Source: Arthrobacter globiformis
GTDB lineage: Bacteria; Actinomycetota; Actinomycetes; Actinomycetales; Micrococcaceae
Assembly (NCBI RefSeq): GCF_030817195.1
Contig: NZ_JAUSYZ010000001.1
Coordinates: 868,001-932,000, forward strand
DNA: 64,000 nt
Reading direction: 5' to 3'
The position numbers and the translations under genes are program-made. Within the stretch, counting starts at the first letter, position 1; each line of letters opens with the position of its first letter. The notes under the pieces were generated by a model. It had not been told where the DNA came from. It saw nothing but the letters and a program-made list of their open reading frames with translations, and made no database searches. Shown piece by piece: positions 8,095 through 16,648 of this stretch.

Positions 8095-8685
8095 GTGAAG
8101 AAGTCCCAGAAGATTTTTGCCGCCGCGGCAGCCGGAGCGCTCGTCATCACCGCCGGTGCCACCGCCGTCGCCAATGCCGGATCAGGGTCTTCCCCTGCGG
8201 CCGCTTCGGTCCAGCCTGCAGCCGTGCAGGCAGCAGTGCCCGCCGCAAATGTCCAACCGGGTGCGGACAACGTCGTCGCCCAGAACCGGATCACCGTTGG
8301 CGCCTCGGCCAAGGCGGTGGACGCCGCGCTCGCCAAGTGCCAGGCCGACAAGCTGCCGTTCGTGACCGTGGCCCTCGTTGACCGGTTCGGCACCGTGCAG
8401 GCACTCCTGCGTGGCGACAATGCCGCCGAGCACACCATCGAGTCCGCCAAACAGAAGGCTTACACCGCAGCAGCGTTGGGCAGCCCCACGAGTGAACTCG
8501 CCAAGCGCATCAGCGGCAACGGGCCGAGCATCGCCGACCTTCCCGGCACCCTCTTCCTCCCGGGCGGCGTCCCGCTGAAGGTGAACGGCGTCTCCGTGGC
8601 AGGCATCGGCGTCGGTGGCGCCCCGGACGGCAAGCTCGACGAAGCCTGCGCCGAGGCCGGCGCCGCCGCAATCGCCGTCAAGTAG
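8095..8685 (+). CDS. Secreted HbpS/GlcG-like haem-binding protein
   Basis: 196 residues from GTG at 8095, which has GAAGGAG 7 nt upstream; an upstream in-frame ATG at 8065 lacks a ribosome site. A Sec signal peptide is clear: VKKSQK, then the hydrophobic stretch FAAAAAGALVITAGATAVA, cleavage near ANA-GS. An Ala/Pro/Val linker leads into a DUF336 (GlcG/HbpS) domain with LPFVTVALVDRFGTVQALLR, AKQKAYTAAALGSPTSELAK and the Gly-rich end VAGIGVGGAPDGKLDEACA. Streptomyces HbpS binds and degrades haem and interacts with SenS. Divergence from a SenSR-like pair makes the same role likely here. Confidence 0.82.
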   Translation: MKKSQKIFAAAAAGALVITAGATAVANAGSGSSPAAASVQPAAVQAAVPAANVQPGADNVVAQNRITVGASAKAVDAALAKCQADKLPFVTVALVDRFGTVQALLRGDNAAEHTIESAKQKAYTAAALGSPTSELAKRISGNGPSIADLPGTLFLPGGVPLKVNGVSVAGIGVGGAPDGKLDEACAEAGAAAIAVK

Positions 8686-8695
8686 GTTGCGGGCT

Positions 8696-9466
8696 GTGAC
8701 CGGGGACGGGTTCGACGGCGGCCGGCGCACCACTGCTCTGCCGCTCGCGGGCCTGGCTGTACTGGTGTCCCTGCTGGCCGGGTGCGCGTCCGGCTCCCCG
8801 TCGGCCGGCTCCCCGTCGGCCGGCTCCCCGTCGGCCGGCGGCCCGGCCCCAGCCGGTTCAAGCCAGGGCAGTTCCGGAAGCCAGACGTCGGCGGGCGGTT
8901 CCGGGGTGAGCGGAACCGTGCGGCCGCCGTCGTCGACCCCCGCCGCCTCAGGCCCCTCGCTGTCCCCGGGTGAGCAGCAGAGGCTGGACCAGCGACTGGT
9001 CCTGGCCGCGAAGGCCAACGACGCGGCGCTCGTGGCGCGGCTAATCCGGGAAGGCGGAAACGTGAACGCCAAGGATTCCATCCAGGACTCGGCCTTCCTG
9101 TACGCCGGTGCCGAGGGCTTCAACGAGGTTCTGCGGCTGACTTTGGCCAACGGGGCAGACGTCAGGAGCACCAACCGTTTCGGCGGCACCGCCCTGATCC
9201 CGGCCAGTGAGCACGGGCATGTGGAAACAGTGCGGATCCTCATCGCCGCCGGCGTCCCCGTCAACCATGTGAACAAGCTCGGCTGGACCGCGATGCAGGA
9301 AGCCATCCTCCTGAACCGAGGCCCGAGGCAGCAGGACGTGGTACGGCAGCTGCTCGATGCCGGCGCAGACCCCAACATCCGCGACCCGGAGGGCAGGACG
9401 GCTCTGGAGAACGCCGAGCGCCTGGGCTTCGCCGAGATCGCCCGGCTGATCCGCGAGCGGGGCTGA
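8696..9466 (+). CDS. Ankyrin-repeat lipoprotein
   Basis: 256 residues from GTG at 8696, 10 nt after the HbpS-like stop codon. A lipobox LLAGC follows a hydrophobic signal (LPLAGLAVLVSLLAGCASG), so the mature protein should be a membrane-anchored lipoprotein. A Ser/Pro/Gly linker, partly encoded by three identical 15-bp DNA repeats, leads into about four ankyrin repeats (DAALVARLIREGGNVNAKDS, FNEVLRLTLANGADVRSTNR, HVETVRILIAAGVPVNHVNK, QDVVRQLLDAGADPNIRDPE). In Pseudomonas an ankyrin protein supports catalase; here the tight link to a haem-binding protein suggests a haem or oxidative-stress role, which is inference. Confidence 0.8.
   Translation: MTGDGFDGGRRTTALPLAGLAVLVSLLAGCASGSPSAGSPSAGSPSAGGPAPAGSSQGSSGSQTSAGGSGVSGTVRPPSSTPAASGPSLSPGEQQRLDQRLVLAAKANDAALVARLIREGGNVNAKDSIQDSAFLYAGAEGFNEVLRLTLANGADVRSTNRFGGTALIPASEHGHVETVRILIAAGVPVNHVNKLGWTAMQEAILLNRGPRQQDVVRQLLDAGADPNIRDPEGRTALENAERLGFAEIARLIRERG
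8791..8835. repeat. Three tandem 15-bp repeats in the ankyrin lipoprotein linker
   Basis: CGGCTCCCCGTCGGC occurs three times in direct succession (8791-8805, 8806-8820, 8821-8835), coding for repeated SGSPSA units just after the lipobox. Copy number is likely to vary between strains. Confidence 0.95.
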
Positions 9467-9502
9467 GGTTGAGCGGGGCTGGGGTTGAGCGGGGCTGGGG
9501 CT
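9455..9502. repeat. Three tandem 16-bp repeats spanning the ankyrin gene stop codon
   Basis: GAGCGGGGCTGAGGTT and two near-identical copies (9455-9470, 9471-9486, 9487-9502). The first copy contains the TGA stop at 9464-9466. The repeats fill the gap between the two convergent genes. Confidence 0.9.
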
Positions 9503-9521
9503 GAGGGTCAGGGCCGCAGCG

Positions 9522-10196
<675 letters not shown>

Positions 10197-10262
10197 GGGA
10201 ATCTCCTTCGGGTCTAAAAGTGGGTCTAGAAAAGGGGCTTAAGTGTTCGTTCGCGCCGGGTA

Positions 10263-10982
10263 TTAGGCGGGTACGGCCTCGGAAGCGCGCGGGCGGACGG
10301 TGCGCTGTTCGATGTCCTTGACCCTGTTGCTGGCCTGGACCAGGTGCTGGACGTAGACGCCGGGCGTGACGATGTGGTTCGGATCCAGCGCGCCCGGTTC
10401 GACGATGACTTCCGCCTCGGCGACGGTAACGGCGCCTGCGGTGGCCACTACCGGGTTGAAGTTCCGGGCGGTGTAGCGGTAGATCAGGTTGCCGTCCGTG
10501 TCGGCGGTGTGGGCGTGGACCAGTGCGACGTCGGCGAGGATGGCGCGCTCCCGGACGTACGTTTCGCCGTCGAACACCTCGTGCGGTTTGCCCTCGGCCA
10601 CCAGGGTTCCCACCCCGGTTTTGGTGTAGAACGCGGGGATGCCGGCGCCGCCGGCGCGGAGCCGCTCGGCCAGGGTGCCCTGCGGGGTGAACTCCACCTC
10701 CAGGTTCCCGGCGAGGTACTGCTCGGCGAAGAGCTTGTTCTCACCGACGTAGGACGCGATCACCCTGCCGACCTGGCCCGCCTCGATCAGGATGCCCAGG
10801 CCCTTGCCGTCAACGCCCATGTTGTTCGACACCACGGTCAGATCCTTCACGCCGGAATCGCGCACGGCCTCGATCAGGTCGGTCGGAATGCCACTAAGCC
10901 CGAACCCGCCTACGGCGAGGGTGATCCCGTCCCGGAGGACTTCGTTCAGGACCTCGGCGGCGCTGGATTTCAGTTTGGACAT
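10263..10982 (-). CDS. 3-oxoacid CoA-transferase, subunit A
   Basis: 239 residues from ATG at 10982, preceded by GAGGAGATGCG; the longer open frame upstream reads through the regulator gene on the other strand and is rejected. Family motifs are ITLAVGGFGLSGIPTDLIEA near the start, NNMGVDGKGLG, and YRYTARNFNPVVATAGAVTV. It forms the heteromeric enzyme with the downstream subunit B, 66 bp away on the same strand. The promoter region carries an IclR-type palindrome at 11010-11024, 28 bp before the start codon, which suggests repression or induction by the divergent regulator. Confidence 0.92.
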   Translation of the reverse strand: MSKLKSSAAEVLNEVLRDGITLAVGGFGLSGIPTDLIEAVRDSGVKDLTVVSNNMGVDGKGLGILIEAGQVGRVIASYVGENKLFAEQYLAGNLEVEFTPQGTLAERLRAGGAGIPAFYTKTGVGTLVAEGKPHEVFDGETYVRERAILADVALVHAHTADTDGNLIYRYTARNFNPVVATAGAVTVAEAEVIVEPGALDPNHIVTPGVYVQHLVQASNRVKDIEQRTVRPRASEAVPA

Positions 10983-11009
10983 CGCATCTCCTCGTTGAGC
11001 TGTCTCCCA

Positions 11010-11024
11010 GTCCACTTTATGGAC
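11010..11024. promoter_or_regulatory. Palindromic operator GTCCACTTTATGGAC (CoA-transferase side)
   Basis: Perfect 5-5-5 inverted repeat GTCCA-cttta-TGGAC just upstream of the CoA-transferase start. Almost the same 15-mer recurs at 11129-11143 before the regulator gene. Confidence 0.6.
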
Positions 11025-11106
11025 GCTCGTTCTGACAGTGGAGCGTATGTGTGCCCTTGTGGCAGTGTCAAGGTTCCTCCGCCCGAGAGGCATCGCGCAT
11101 TTACAC

Positions 11107-11143
11107 TGTGGACGATAGGCTAGGAAGTGTCCACAATATGGAA
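11107..11143. promoter_or_regulatory. Operator region of the IclR regulator gene
   Basis: TGTGGAC (11107-11113) and GTCCACA (11129-11135) form an inverted repeat. The right arm begins a second copy of the 15-mer operator (GTCCACAATATGGAA, 11129-11143; 12 of 15 bases as in 11010-11024). It ends 16 nt before the regulator start codon, which suggests autoregulation. Confidence 0.55.
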
Positions 11144-11159
11144 TCCGAGGGAGGAAACC

Positions 11160-11954
11160 GTGAACCAGGCACCGGTCCAGGGCGCCCAGGTCGTCAGCCG
11201 CATTGCGGGGCTGCTGCGCATTGTGGGACGCAAGCCGGAAGGAAGCCCGCTCGTGGAGCTGGTGCGTGACTCGGGGCTGACCCGTCCAACCGTGCACCGC
11301 CTGCTCACGTCACTTGCGGCCGAGGGTCTCCTCGACCATGACCCCCTGAGCGGGAACTGGGTGCTCGGCCCCGAGGTCCTGCTGATGGGCTCGGTGGCGG
11401 CCGCGCGCTTTCCGTTGGAGGATTTGGCGAGGCCGAGCCTGCGGCGGCTTGCCGAGGAGACCGGTGAGAGTGCCTTCTTCTCGATCAGGCGGGGCGCCGA
11501 GACCGTATGCCTGCTGCGGGAGGAGGGCAGCTTCCCCGTCCGCTCCTTTGTGCTTCACGAGGGTGTCCGTTTTCCGCTGGGCGTGGCATCGGCAGGAACA
11601 GCGATCATGGCCTTCCTGCCCGAGGCGGAGCAGGAACAGATCCTGGGGGACTGGGCTGCCCACGCCGGCAAATACGCCAACGGGCACCCCGAAAACGTGG
11701 TCCGGGACAACCTGCGGCAGACCCGCCGGCGCGGCTACGCCGTGAACCCGGGCCTGGTGCTGGAAGGCAGCTGGGGGATGGGCGCCGCGGTCTTCGACCA
11801 GGCCGGCCGTCCGTCGTGGGCGCTGTCCCTGACCGGGATCGAACCGCGCTTCCGTGGGGACCGGCGCGAACTGCTGGGGCGGCTCCTGCTGGAGGAGGCC
11901 CACCGGCTCACCGTGCGGCTCGGCGCGGGTGGCCAGCGCAGGCGGCAGAACTAG
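11160..11954 (+). CDS. IclR-family transcriptional regulator
   Basis: 264 residues from GTG at 11160, chosen because GGAGG lies 6 nt upstream. The N-terminal winged helix reads SRIAGLLRIVGRKPEGSPLV and DSGLTRPTVHRLLTSLAAEG. The C-terminal IclR effector domain has ARPSLRRLAEETGESAFFSI, LGVASAGTAIMAFLPEAE and RRRGYAVNPGLVLEGSWGMG. It is divergent from the CoA-transferase genes, and matching palindromes precede both transcription units. By analogy with PcaR/PcaU-type regulators, a pathway intermediate such as 3-oxoadipate could be the ligand; this is inferred. Confidence 0.9.
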   Translation: MNQAPVQGAQVVSRIAGLLRIVGRKPEGSPLVELVRDSGLTRPTVHRLLTSLAAEGLLDHDPLSGNWVLGPEVLLMGSVAAARFPLEDLARPSLRRLAEETGESAFFSIRRGAETVCLLREEGSFPVRSFVLHEGVRFPLGVASAGTAIMAFLPEAEQEQILGDWAAHAGKYANGHPENVVRDNLRQTRRRGYAVNPGLVLEGSWGMGAAVFDQAGRPSWALSLTGIEPRFRGDRRELLGRLLLEEAHRLTVRLGAGGQRRRQN

Positions 11955-12113
11955 CGGCAGCACATCGCTCCGGCGCAGCGGTCCGCCCTGGTTGCCGCAC
12001 CCGTCTGCCCGGGAACCGGTGCAGACTGTTGTGGTGCCTGGCGGGCGTGCCTACCCTTGCAGGAGAGTCCTTCCCCTTGCAGAAGCCTGGACAGCACCGA
12101 AGGAGCCAGAGCC

Positions 12114-13028
12114 ATGAGCACACGGGTCTACTTTGAGGAATACGGCGGCCCGCAGGTCCTGAAGGTGGGTACGGAGAAGCTGGCGGAACCGGGTGACGGT
12201 CTGGTGCGGGTGGAATTCCGGGCGGTCAGCGTCAACCCCATGGACTGGAAGCTCGTGGCCGGCTACCTGAAAAAGTGGTTTCCCCTGGACTTCCCGGCGG
12301 TGCCCGGCAGCGAGGCGGCCGGCGTCGTGACCGCCGTCGGACCCGCCTTCGAGGGGTTTGCCGTGGGTGACGAGGTTATCTGGAACGGACTGCTGGGCGG
12401 CTACCGGACGGAAGCCGTGGTGCCGGCGGACCAGCTGACTCCCTTGCCGGCGGGCGTGGACTTCGAGCAGGCTGCATGCATCCCGGCGGCAGGAGGCACG
12501 GCGTATTCGGCCTTGAAGCAGCTCGCCCTGGGAGCCGGGGACACCGTGCTGATCCATGGCGCCGCAGGCGGCGTCGGCTCGGCCGCGGTCCAGATCGCAC
12601 AGGCCTTTGGTGCACGGGTGATCGGCACCGCGTCGGAAGCCAACCAGGAGTATCTCAGCGAGCTGGGCGCCGAGCCCGTGACGTACGGTCCCGGGCTTGC
12701 GGACCGGGTCCGGGCGCTGGCCGAGGACGCCGGCACAGTCAGCGCCGTCCTGGACACTGTGGGGAGCGAGGACTCGCTGGCGGCAACAGCCGAGCTGCTC
12801 CGGGGGGCCGGCCGGGCGGTGACCACCGTTCCGGGCGAGCAGTCATCCGCGGCCGGGCTCGCCGCCGTCCAGCAGCTGGAAGGCCGGGTGGCGGACGTGG
12901 GGACGCTCGCCGCCGAAGGACAGATCACCTTCACGATCGCGCACCGGATGCCGCTGATCGAGGCCGCCGACGCACTGGAAATCAGCCGTGGCGGCCACGG
13001 CCGCGGGAAGATCCTGCTGCTGCCCTAG
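12114..13028 (+). CDS. NADPH:quinone oxidoreductase-like MDR protein
   Basis: 304 residues from ATG at 12114 with AAGGAGCC 7 nt upstream. Zinc-free quinone-oxidoreductase branch of the MDR family: VNPMDWKLVAGYLKKWFPLD, the GS loop VPGSEAAGVVTAVG, and the nucleotide-binding HGAAGGVGSAAVQIAQAFGA. The C-terminus GRGKILLLP is close to the usual end. The TAG stop at 13026-13028 is part of a CTAG that borders the IS481 remnant. The sequence on the other side of the remnant also starts with CTAG, so the gene's own stop was probably preserved when the element landed. Confidence 0.85.
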   Translation: MSTRVYFEEYGGPQVLKVGTEKLAEPGDGLVRVEFRAVSVNPMDWKLVAGYLKKWFPLDFPAVPGSEAAGVVTAVGPAFEGFAVGDEVIWNGLLGGYRTEAVVPADQLTPLPAGVDFEQAACIPAAGGTAYSALKQLALGAGDTVLIHGAAGGVGSAAVQIAQAFGARVIGTASEANQEYLSELGAEPVTYGPGLADRVRALAEDAGTVSAVLDTVGSEDSLAATAELLRGAGRAVTTVPGEQSSAAGLAAVQQLEGRVADVGTLAAEGQITFTIAHRMPLIEAADALEISRGGHGRGKILLLP

Positions 13029-13595
13029 TGTGTGCACGTAGGCGGTGCCGATCAGCGGGTTGCGGTGGTTGCTTCGCGGCTTTGCCGGAGTCGTAGCGCG
13101 GTTCCTCTTGCCTTCCTGCCGGCCAACGTAGCGCCAGCCGCCACCGTCCGGGATGTTGCCGAGCTTCTTCACATCGACGTGGATCATCGCCCCGGGTTTG
13201 TCGTGTTCGTAGCGGCGGATGATTTCCCCGGTGCGCTTATCCACGTAATGCAGCCGGTTCAGCCGGCACCGGACCAGGACCGCGTGGACCGTGGAGGCAG
13301 GCATGGCCAGCTTCGCTCCAATCGCGACAGGCCCCAGCCTTTGCTTCCAGCGCAGGTGCACGACCTTGCGAACCAGATGCGGCGGAGTCCGGTTCGCCAC
13401 CCGGTGCGGGCTTGAGGATCGGTCCGTCATGCCGGCTGGGCCCATCGCGGCATACCTGGCTGCCCACCGTTTGGCGGTGGGCCAGGAGCAATTGAACTGT
13501 TCGGCAGCCCGGGACACCGGCCAGCCGTGATCAACGACGAGCCGCGCGACGCGTAACCGTTGGCGTGGAGTCAAAGCAGCATTAGCGTGGGACAT
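13029..13595 (-). pseudogene. Truncated IS481-type transposase
   Basis: Starts MSHANAALTPRQRLRVARLV with a helix-turn-helix (GWPVSRAAEQFNCSWPTAKR), as in IS481 transposases. The first DDE aspartate is present in IHVDVKKLGNIPDGGGWRYV near residue 140. The match continues to GTAYVHT and then stops at about 13031. Beyond that the frame runs antisense through the quinone oxidoreductase gene. The second Asp and the Glu of the DDE triad are gone, so it cannot be active. Confidence 0.85.
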
Positions 13596-13722
13596 TGAGG
13601 ACCTCCTGGTCGCTTCAGCGGTTGTCTAAGCAACTCCACTGTGCAACCGGAGGTCCTCACCCATGAGTCAACGACTCCAGCGAGTCATCACATTCACCCA
13701 ACCAACGTCCCTGGGCAGTACA
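13029..13722 (-). mobile_element. IS481-family insertion sequence remnant
   Basis: Read leftwards, the element begins with the terminal sequence TGTACTGCCCAGGGACGTTG at 13722 and runs through a 127-bp leader into a transposase frame. It ends abruptly at about 13029 inside the transposase, so the other terminal repeat and the distal part of the gene are missing. CCTAG lies on both sides (13024-13028 and 13724-13728 with one extra C). IS481 elements are known to prefer CTAG targets. About 700 bp of an element normally above 1 kb remains. Confidence 0.8.
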
Positions 13723-13751
13723 CCTAGGACCGGCTGCCCCGGCTAAACGGC

Positions 13752-14606
13752 TTAGAGTCCTGCGCGGGCCTCTTCCGGACCCTCGTGCTTCCACCAGGTG
13801 TCGAAGATGCTGACCGGAACGGTGCGCTTGTGCCGGGTCCGCAGGTACTTCTGTTCGATCAGCTCTGCCGCGCTGTCGCCCACGTCGCGGCCCTCGAGGT
13901 AGTCGTCGATCTGGTCGTAGCTCAGGCCCAGTTCGTCCTCGTCGGTGCGGCCGGGCCTGTCGTCCAGGAGGTCGGCCGTGGGCACCTTCTTCCACACCCG
14001 CTCCGGGGCGCCGAGGTGCTCCAGCAGGGCACGGTTCTGCCGCTTGTTCAGGCCGAACAACGGCAGGATGTCGGCGCCGCCGTCGCCGTACTTGGTGAAG
14101 AACCCGGTGACGGATTCAGCGCCGTGGTCGGTGCCGATGACGAGGTAGTTGTGCTCCCCGGCAAGGGCGTACTGGGCAATCATGCGCGTGCGGGCCTTGG
14201 TGTTGCCCTTGTGGAAGTCGGAGATCCCGTCGCCGACAGTCTTTTCGAACTCCTCCTCGAAGCCGTCGACGGCGGCGGAGATGTTGAAGGTCCACTCCTT
14301 GGAGGCTTTGATGAAGTCCAGGGCCGCCTGCGCGTCCTCCTCGTCGTGCTGGACGCCGTAGGGAAGGCGGACCGCCACGAACTGCGCATCCGTGCCCTCT
14401 GCCTGCAGCTCATCGACCGCGAGCTGGGCGAGCCGCCCGGCGAGCGACGAGTCGAGGCCGCCGGAGATGCCCAGGACAAAGCCCCTGGTGCCGGTGGCCT
14501 TCAAGTACTCCTTGAGGAAAGTGACGCGTTTGCGCACCTCCTCTGCGGGTTCGATCCGGGGCTGGACGCCCATTTCTTCGATGATCTTGGCTTGGAGTGT
14601 GCGCAT
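13752..14606 (-). CDS. nadE: Ammonia-dependent NAD+ synthetase
   Basis: 284 residues, close to the ~275 of the bacterial NadE family. It makes NAD+ from deamido-NAD+, ATP and ammonia. The ATP-pyrophosphatase P-loop is FVLGISGGLDSSLAGRL near residue 45. Other landmarks are VRLPYGVQHDEEDAQAAL, NTKARTRMIAQYALAGEHNY, VIGTDHGAESVTGFFTKYGD and the P2 region WKKVPTADL. There is no glutaminase domain, so it uses free ammonia. The start MRTLQAKIIEEM at 14606 matches the family. TAGGCT (14614-14619) with a 7-nt gap suggests a leaderless mRNA. Confidence 0.95.
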   Translation of the reverse strand: MRTLQAKIIEEMGVQPRIEPAEEVRKRVTFLKEYLKATGTRGFVLGISGGLDSSLAGRLAQLAVDELQAEGTDAQFVAVRLPYGVQHDEEDAQAALDFIKASKEWTFNISAAVDGFEEEFEKTVGDGISDFHKGNTKARTRMIAQYALAGEHNYLVIGTDHGAESVTGFFTKYGDGGADILPLFGLNKRQNRALLEHLGAPERVWKKVPTADLLDDRPGRTDEDELGLSYDQIDDYLEGRDVGDSAAELIEQKYLRTRHKRTVPVSIFDTWWKHEGPEEARAGL

Positions 14607-14613
14607 GTGACAC

Positions 14614-14619
14614 AGCCTA
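14614..14619 (-). promoter_or_regulatory. -10 element TAGGCT, leaderless start of nadE
   Basis: Seven nucleotides separate TAGGCT from the ATG at 14606. Confidence 0.5.
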
Positions 14620-14695
14620 GCCAGCCCGATCCGCACCGCTCAACTGTTTCCGCCCGAGTCCGTTCGCGCTCTGTGCCCCGCCGCTCGGACAGGCG

Positions 14696-14701
14696 TACCG
14701 T
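14696..14701 (+). promoter_or_regulatory. -10 element TACCGT, probable leaderless start of FAD monooxygenase
   Basis: TACCGT is followed by 7 nt and the ATG at 14709. No ribosome site is visible. Confidence 0.35.
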
Positions 14702-14708
14702 ATGGCTC

Positions 14709-15971
14709 ATGGAGAGTACAGGGTGCGTGGTGGTGGGCGGCGGGCCGGCCGGCATGATGCTGGGCCTCCTGCTGGCGCGGGCCGGCGTCGAGGTCACCGT
14801 CCTCGAAAAACACGGCGACTTCCTCCGTGACTTCCGCGGCGATACCGTCCACGCTTCCACTATCCGGCTCATCGATGAACTCGGCCTCGGCAGCGAGTTC
14901 CGCGGGTTGCCGCAAAGCCGGCTGCGCAACGTGGCCTTCCCGACGCCCGGTGGCGGCCTGGTCACGCTGGGAAATTTCGCCGCGCTTCGGCCGCCGTACA
15001 ACTACATTGCCATGATGCCCCAGTGGGACTTCCTGAACTTCCTCGCCCGCGCCGCCGAGCAGGAGCCAACGTTCACGCTTTTGATGGAGCACAAGGCGAG
15101 GTCCCTCATGTCCGACGGCGGACGGGTCACTGGTATCCGGTACGTCACCAAGGACGGCACCGAAGGCGCGCTCCGCGCAGACCTCGTGGTGGCCACGGAC
15201 GGCCGGCATTCGGTGCTGCGCCAGGCGGCAGGCCTGAAATCGAAGGAATACCCGGTGCCGTTCGACACGTGGTGGTTCAAGCTGCCGCGGGCGGAGTCGG
15301 AGCAAGGGGAAGTCGCAGAAATCGTTCCCGCCTTCGGGGACCGCGATGCCGTGATCGCCCTGTTCCGCGACACCTACTACCAGATGGGCTACTTCGCCCC
15401 GAAAGGCGCCGGTGACCGCATCAAGAGCGAGGGGGTGGAACGGTTCCGGGAACGGATCGCCGCGCTGCGCCCGGACCTCGCCGACCGGGTCGACGCCATC
15501 GGGTCCCTGGACGACCTCCACTGGCTGGATGTCCGGCTGGACCGCCTGCAGCGGTGGTACATCGACGGGCTGCTGTGCATCGGCGACGCCGCGCACGCGA
15601 TGTCCCCGGCCGGCGGCGTGGGAATCAACCTGGCCATCCAGGATGCCGTGGCTGCGGCCGCCCGGCTCGCGCCCGCGTTGCTGCGCGGGAAAGTCACGGT
15701 GGAGGATCTTGCGGCGGTGCAGCGGAGGCGGCAACTGCCCACGGTCATCATCCAATCCGTCCAGCGCCTCATGCACCGCGGCGTCTTCATCCCGCTCTTT
15801 AGCGGCAAGCGGTCCGGCCCGCCGGCTGCGGTGATGTACCTGGCCCAGCATGTTCCCGTGCTGATGGGCCTGCTGCCGCGGATGATCGCGCACGGACCCC
15901 TGCCTGAGCACGCACCCGCCTTCGCCCGGCGTGTGGACGCGGGGCCCGGCAAGGTACCCGGCACCGACTAA
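14709..15971 (+). CDS. FAD-dependent monooxygenase (PHBH family)
   Basis: 420 residues. The FAD fingerprint is CVVVGGGPAGMMLGLLLARAGVEVTVLEK at the N-terminus (GxGxxG). The DG motif is DLVVATDGRHSVLRQAAGL, and the GD motif is LLCIGDAAHAMSPAGGVGIN near residue 285, as in aromatic hydroxylases and geranylgeranyl-reductase-like oxidases. The substrate is unknown. The conserved GFE-like distal region and long C-terminal helix resemble actinobacterial FAD-dependent oxidoreductases of unassigned role. It is divergent from nadE and followed 10 nt later by pyrE, though pyrE has its own -10 box. Confidence 0.85.
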   Translation: MESTGCVVVGGGPAGMMLGLLLARAGVEVTVLEKHGDFLRDFRGDTVHASTIRLIDELGLGSEFRGLPQSRLRNVAFPTPGGGLVTLGNFAALRPPYNYIAMMPQWDFLNFLARAAEQEPTFTLLMEHKARSLMSDGGRVTGIRYVTKDGTEGALRADLVVATDGRHSVLRQAAGLKSKEYPVPFDTWWFKLPRAESEQGEVAEIVPAFGDRDAVIALFRDTYYQMGYFAPKGAGDRIKSEGVERFRERIAALRPDLADRVDAIGSLDDLHWLDVRLDRLQRWYIDGLLCIGDAAHAMSPAGGVGINLAIQDAVAAAARLAPALLRGKVTVEDLAAVQRRRQLPTVIIQSVQRLMHRGVFIPLFSGKRSGPPAAVMYLAQHVPVLMGLLPRMIAHGPLPEHAPAFARRVDAGPGKVPGTD

Positions 15972-15974
15972 ACT
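15969..15974 (+). promoter_or_regulatory. -10 element TAAACT before pyrE
   Basis: TAAACT lies 7 nt before the pyrE ATG. GGAG at 15975-15978 could alternatively serve as a ribosome site on a read-through transcript. Confidence 0.45.
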
Positions 15975-15981
15975 GGAGCCC

Positions 15982-16563
15982 ATGACTGCCACCCCGGACT
16001 CGCTTTCCAACACCGCTGCCCGTGCCCGACTTCTGGAACTGATCAAGGAGCTCGCGGTTGTCCGCGGCAAGGTCACTCTGTCCAGCGGAGCCGAGGCCGA
16101 CTACTACATCGATCTGCGCCGCATCACCCTTCACCACGAGGCCTCCAAGCTCGTCGGCCAGGTCATGCTGTCCCTGATTGACGACGCCGGCATCGACTTT
16201 GAGTGCGCCGGCGGCCTCACGATGGGTGCCGACCCGGTGGGCACCGCCGTCATGCACGCCGCCACAGACGCCGGCCGGGCCATCGACGCTTTCGTTGTCC
16301 GCAAAGCGCAGAAGTCCTATGGCATGGGCCGGCAGGTGGAAGGTCCCTCCGTCGAGGGCCGCAAGGTCCTGGTCCTTGAGGACACCTCCACCACCGGCGG
16401 TTCGGCCCTGACCGCCGTCGAGGGTGTTCGCAACGCGGGTGGCAACGTCGTGGCTGTCGCCGTCATCGTCGACCGCGACACGGGCGCCAAGGAAAAGATC
16501 GAAGCCCAAGCCGGGGTGCCGTACCTGTACGCCTTCAGCAAGGACGAGCTCGGGCTGAGCTGA
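15982..16563 (+). CDS. pyrE: Orotate phosphoribosyltransferase
   Basis: 193 residues from ATG at 15982. It converts orotate and PRPP to OMP in pyrimidine synthesis. The PRPP-binding motif VLVLEDTSTTGGSALTAV is near residue 125. The catalytic-loop RKAQKSYGMGRQVEGPSVEG and the N-terminal LSSGAEADYYIDLRRITLH are typical. A longer frame from 15931 is rejected because the first 17 residues overlap the monooxygenase gene and are non-conserved in character. It is separate from other pyr genes in this window. Confidence 0.95.
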   Translation: MTATPDSLSNTAARARLLELIKELAVVRGKVTLSSGAEADYYIDLRRITLHHEASKLVGQVMLSLIDDAGIDFECAGGLTMGADPVGTAVMHAATDAGRAIDAFVVRKAQKSYGMGRQVEGPSVEGRKVLVLEDTSTTGGSALTAVEGVRNAGGNVVAVAVIVDRDTGAKEKIEAQAGVPYLYAFSKDELGLS

Positions 16564-16648
16564 GCCACCTGTCTTTGTGGACGGTACACCCCGGGTGGCC
16601 TAGTATTTCCGTACCCCGGATCAGTCCTTTCCTTTGGAGCACCCCGTC

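Noticed and set aside
10983..11297. N-terminal extension of CoA-transferase A
   Set aside because: It crosses the regulator promoter and the start of the regulator gene; ATG at 10982 has an excellent ribosome site.
12843..13028. C-terminal continuation of the IS481 transposase frame
   Set aside because: These codons are antisense to the quinone oxidoreductase; transposase similarity ends at about 13031.
13785..14708. Upstream extension of the FAD monooxygenase frame by 308 codons
   Set aside because: It lies antisense to nadE and has no family features; FAD fingerprint starts right after ATG at 14709.
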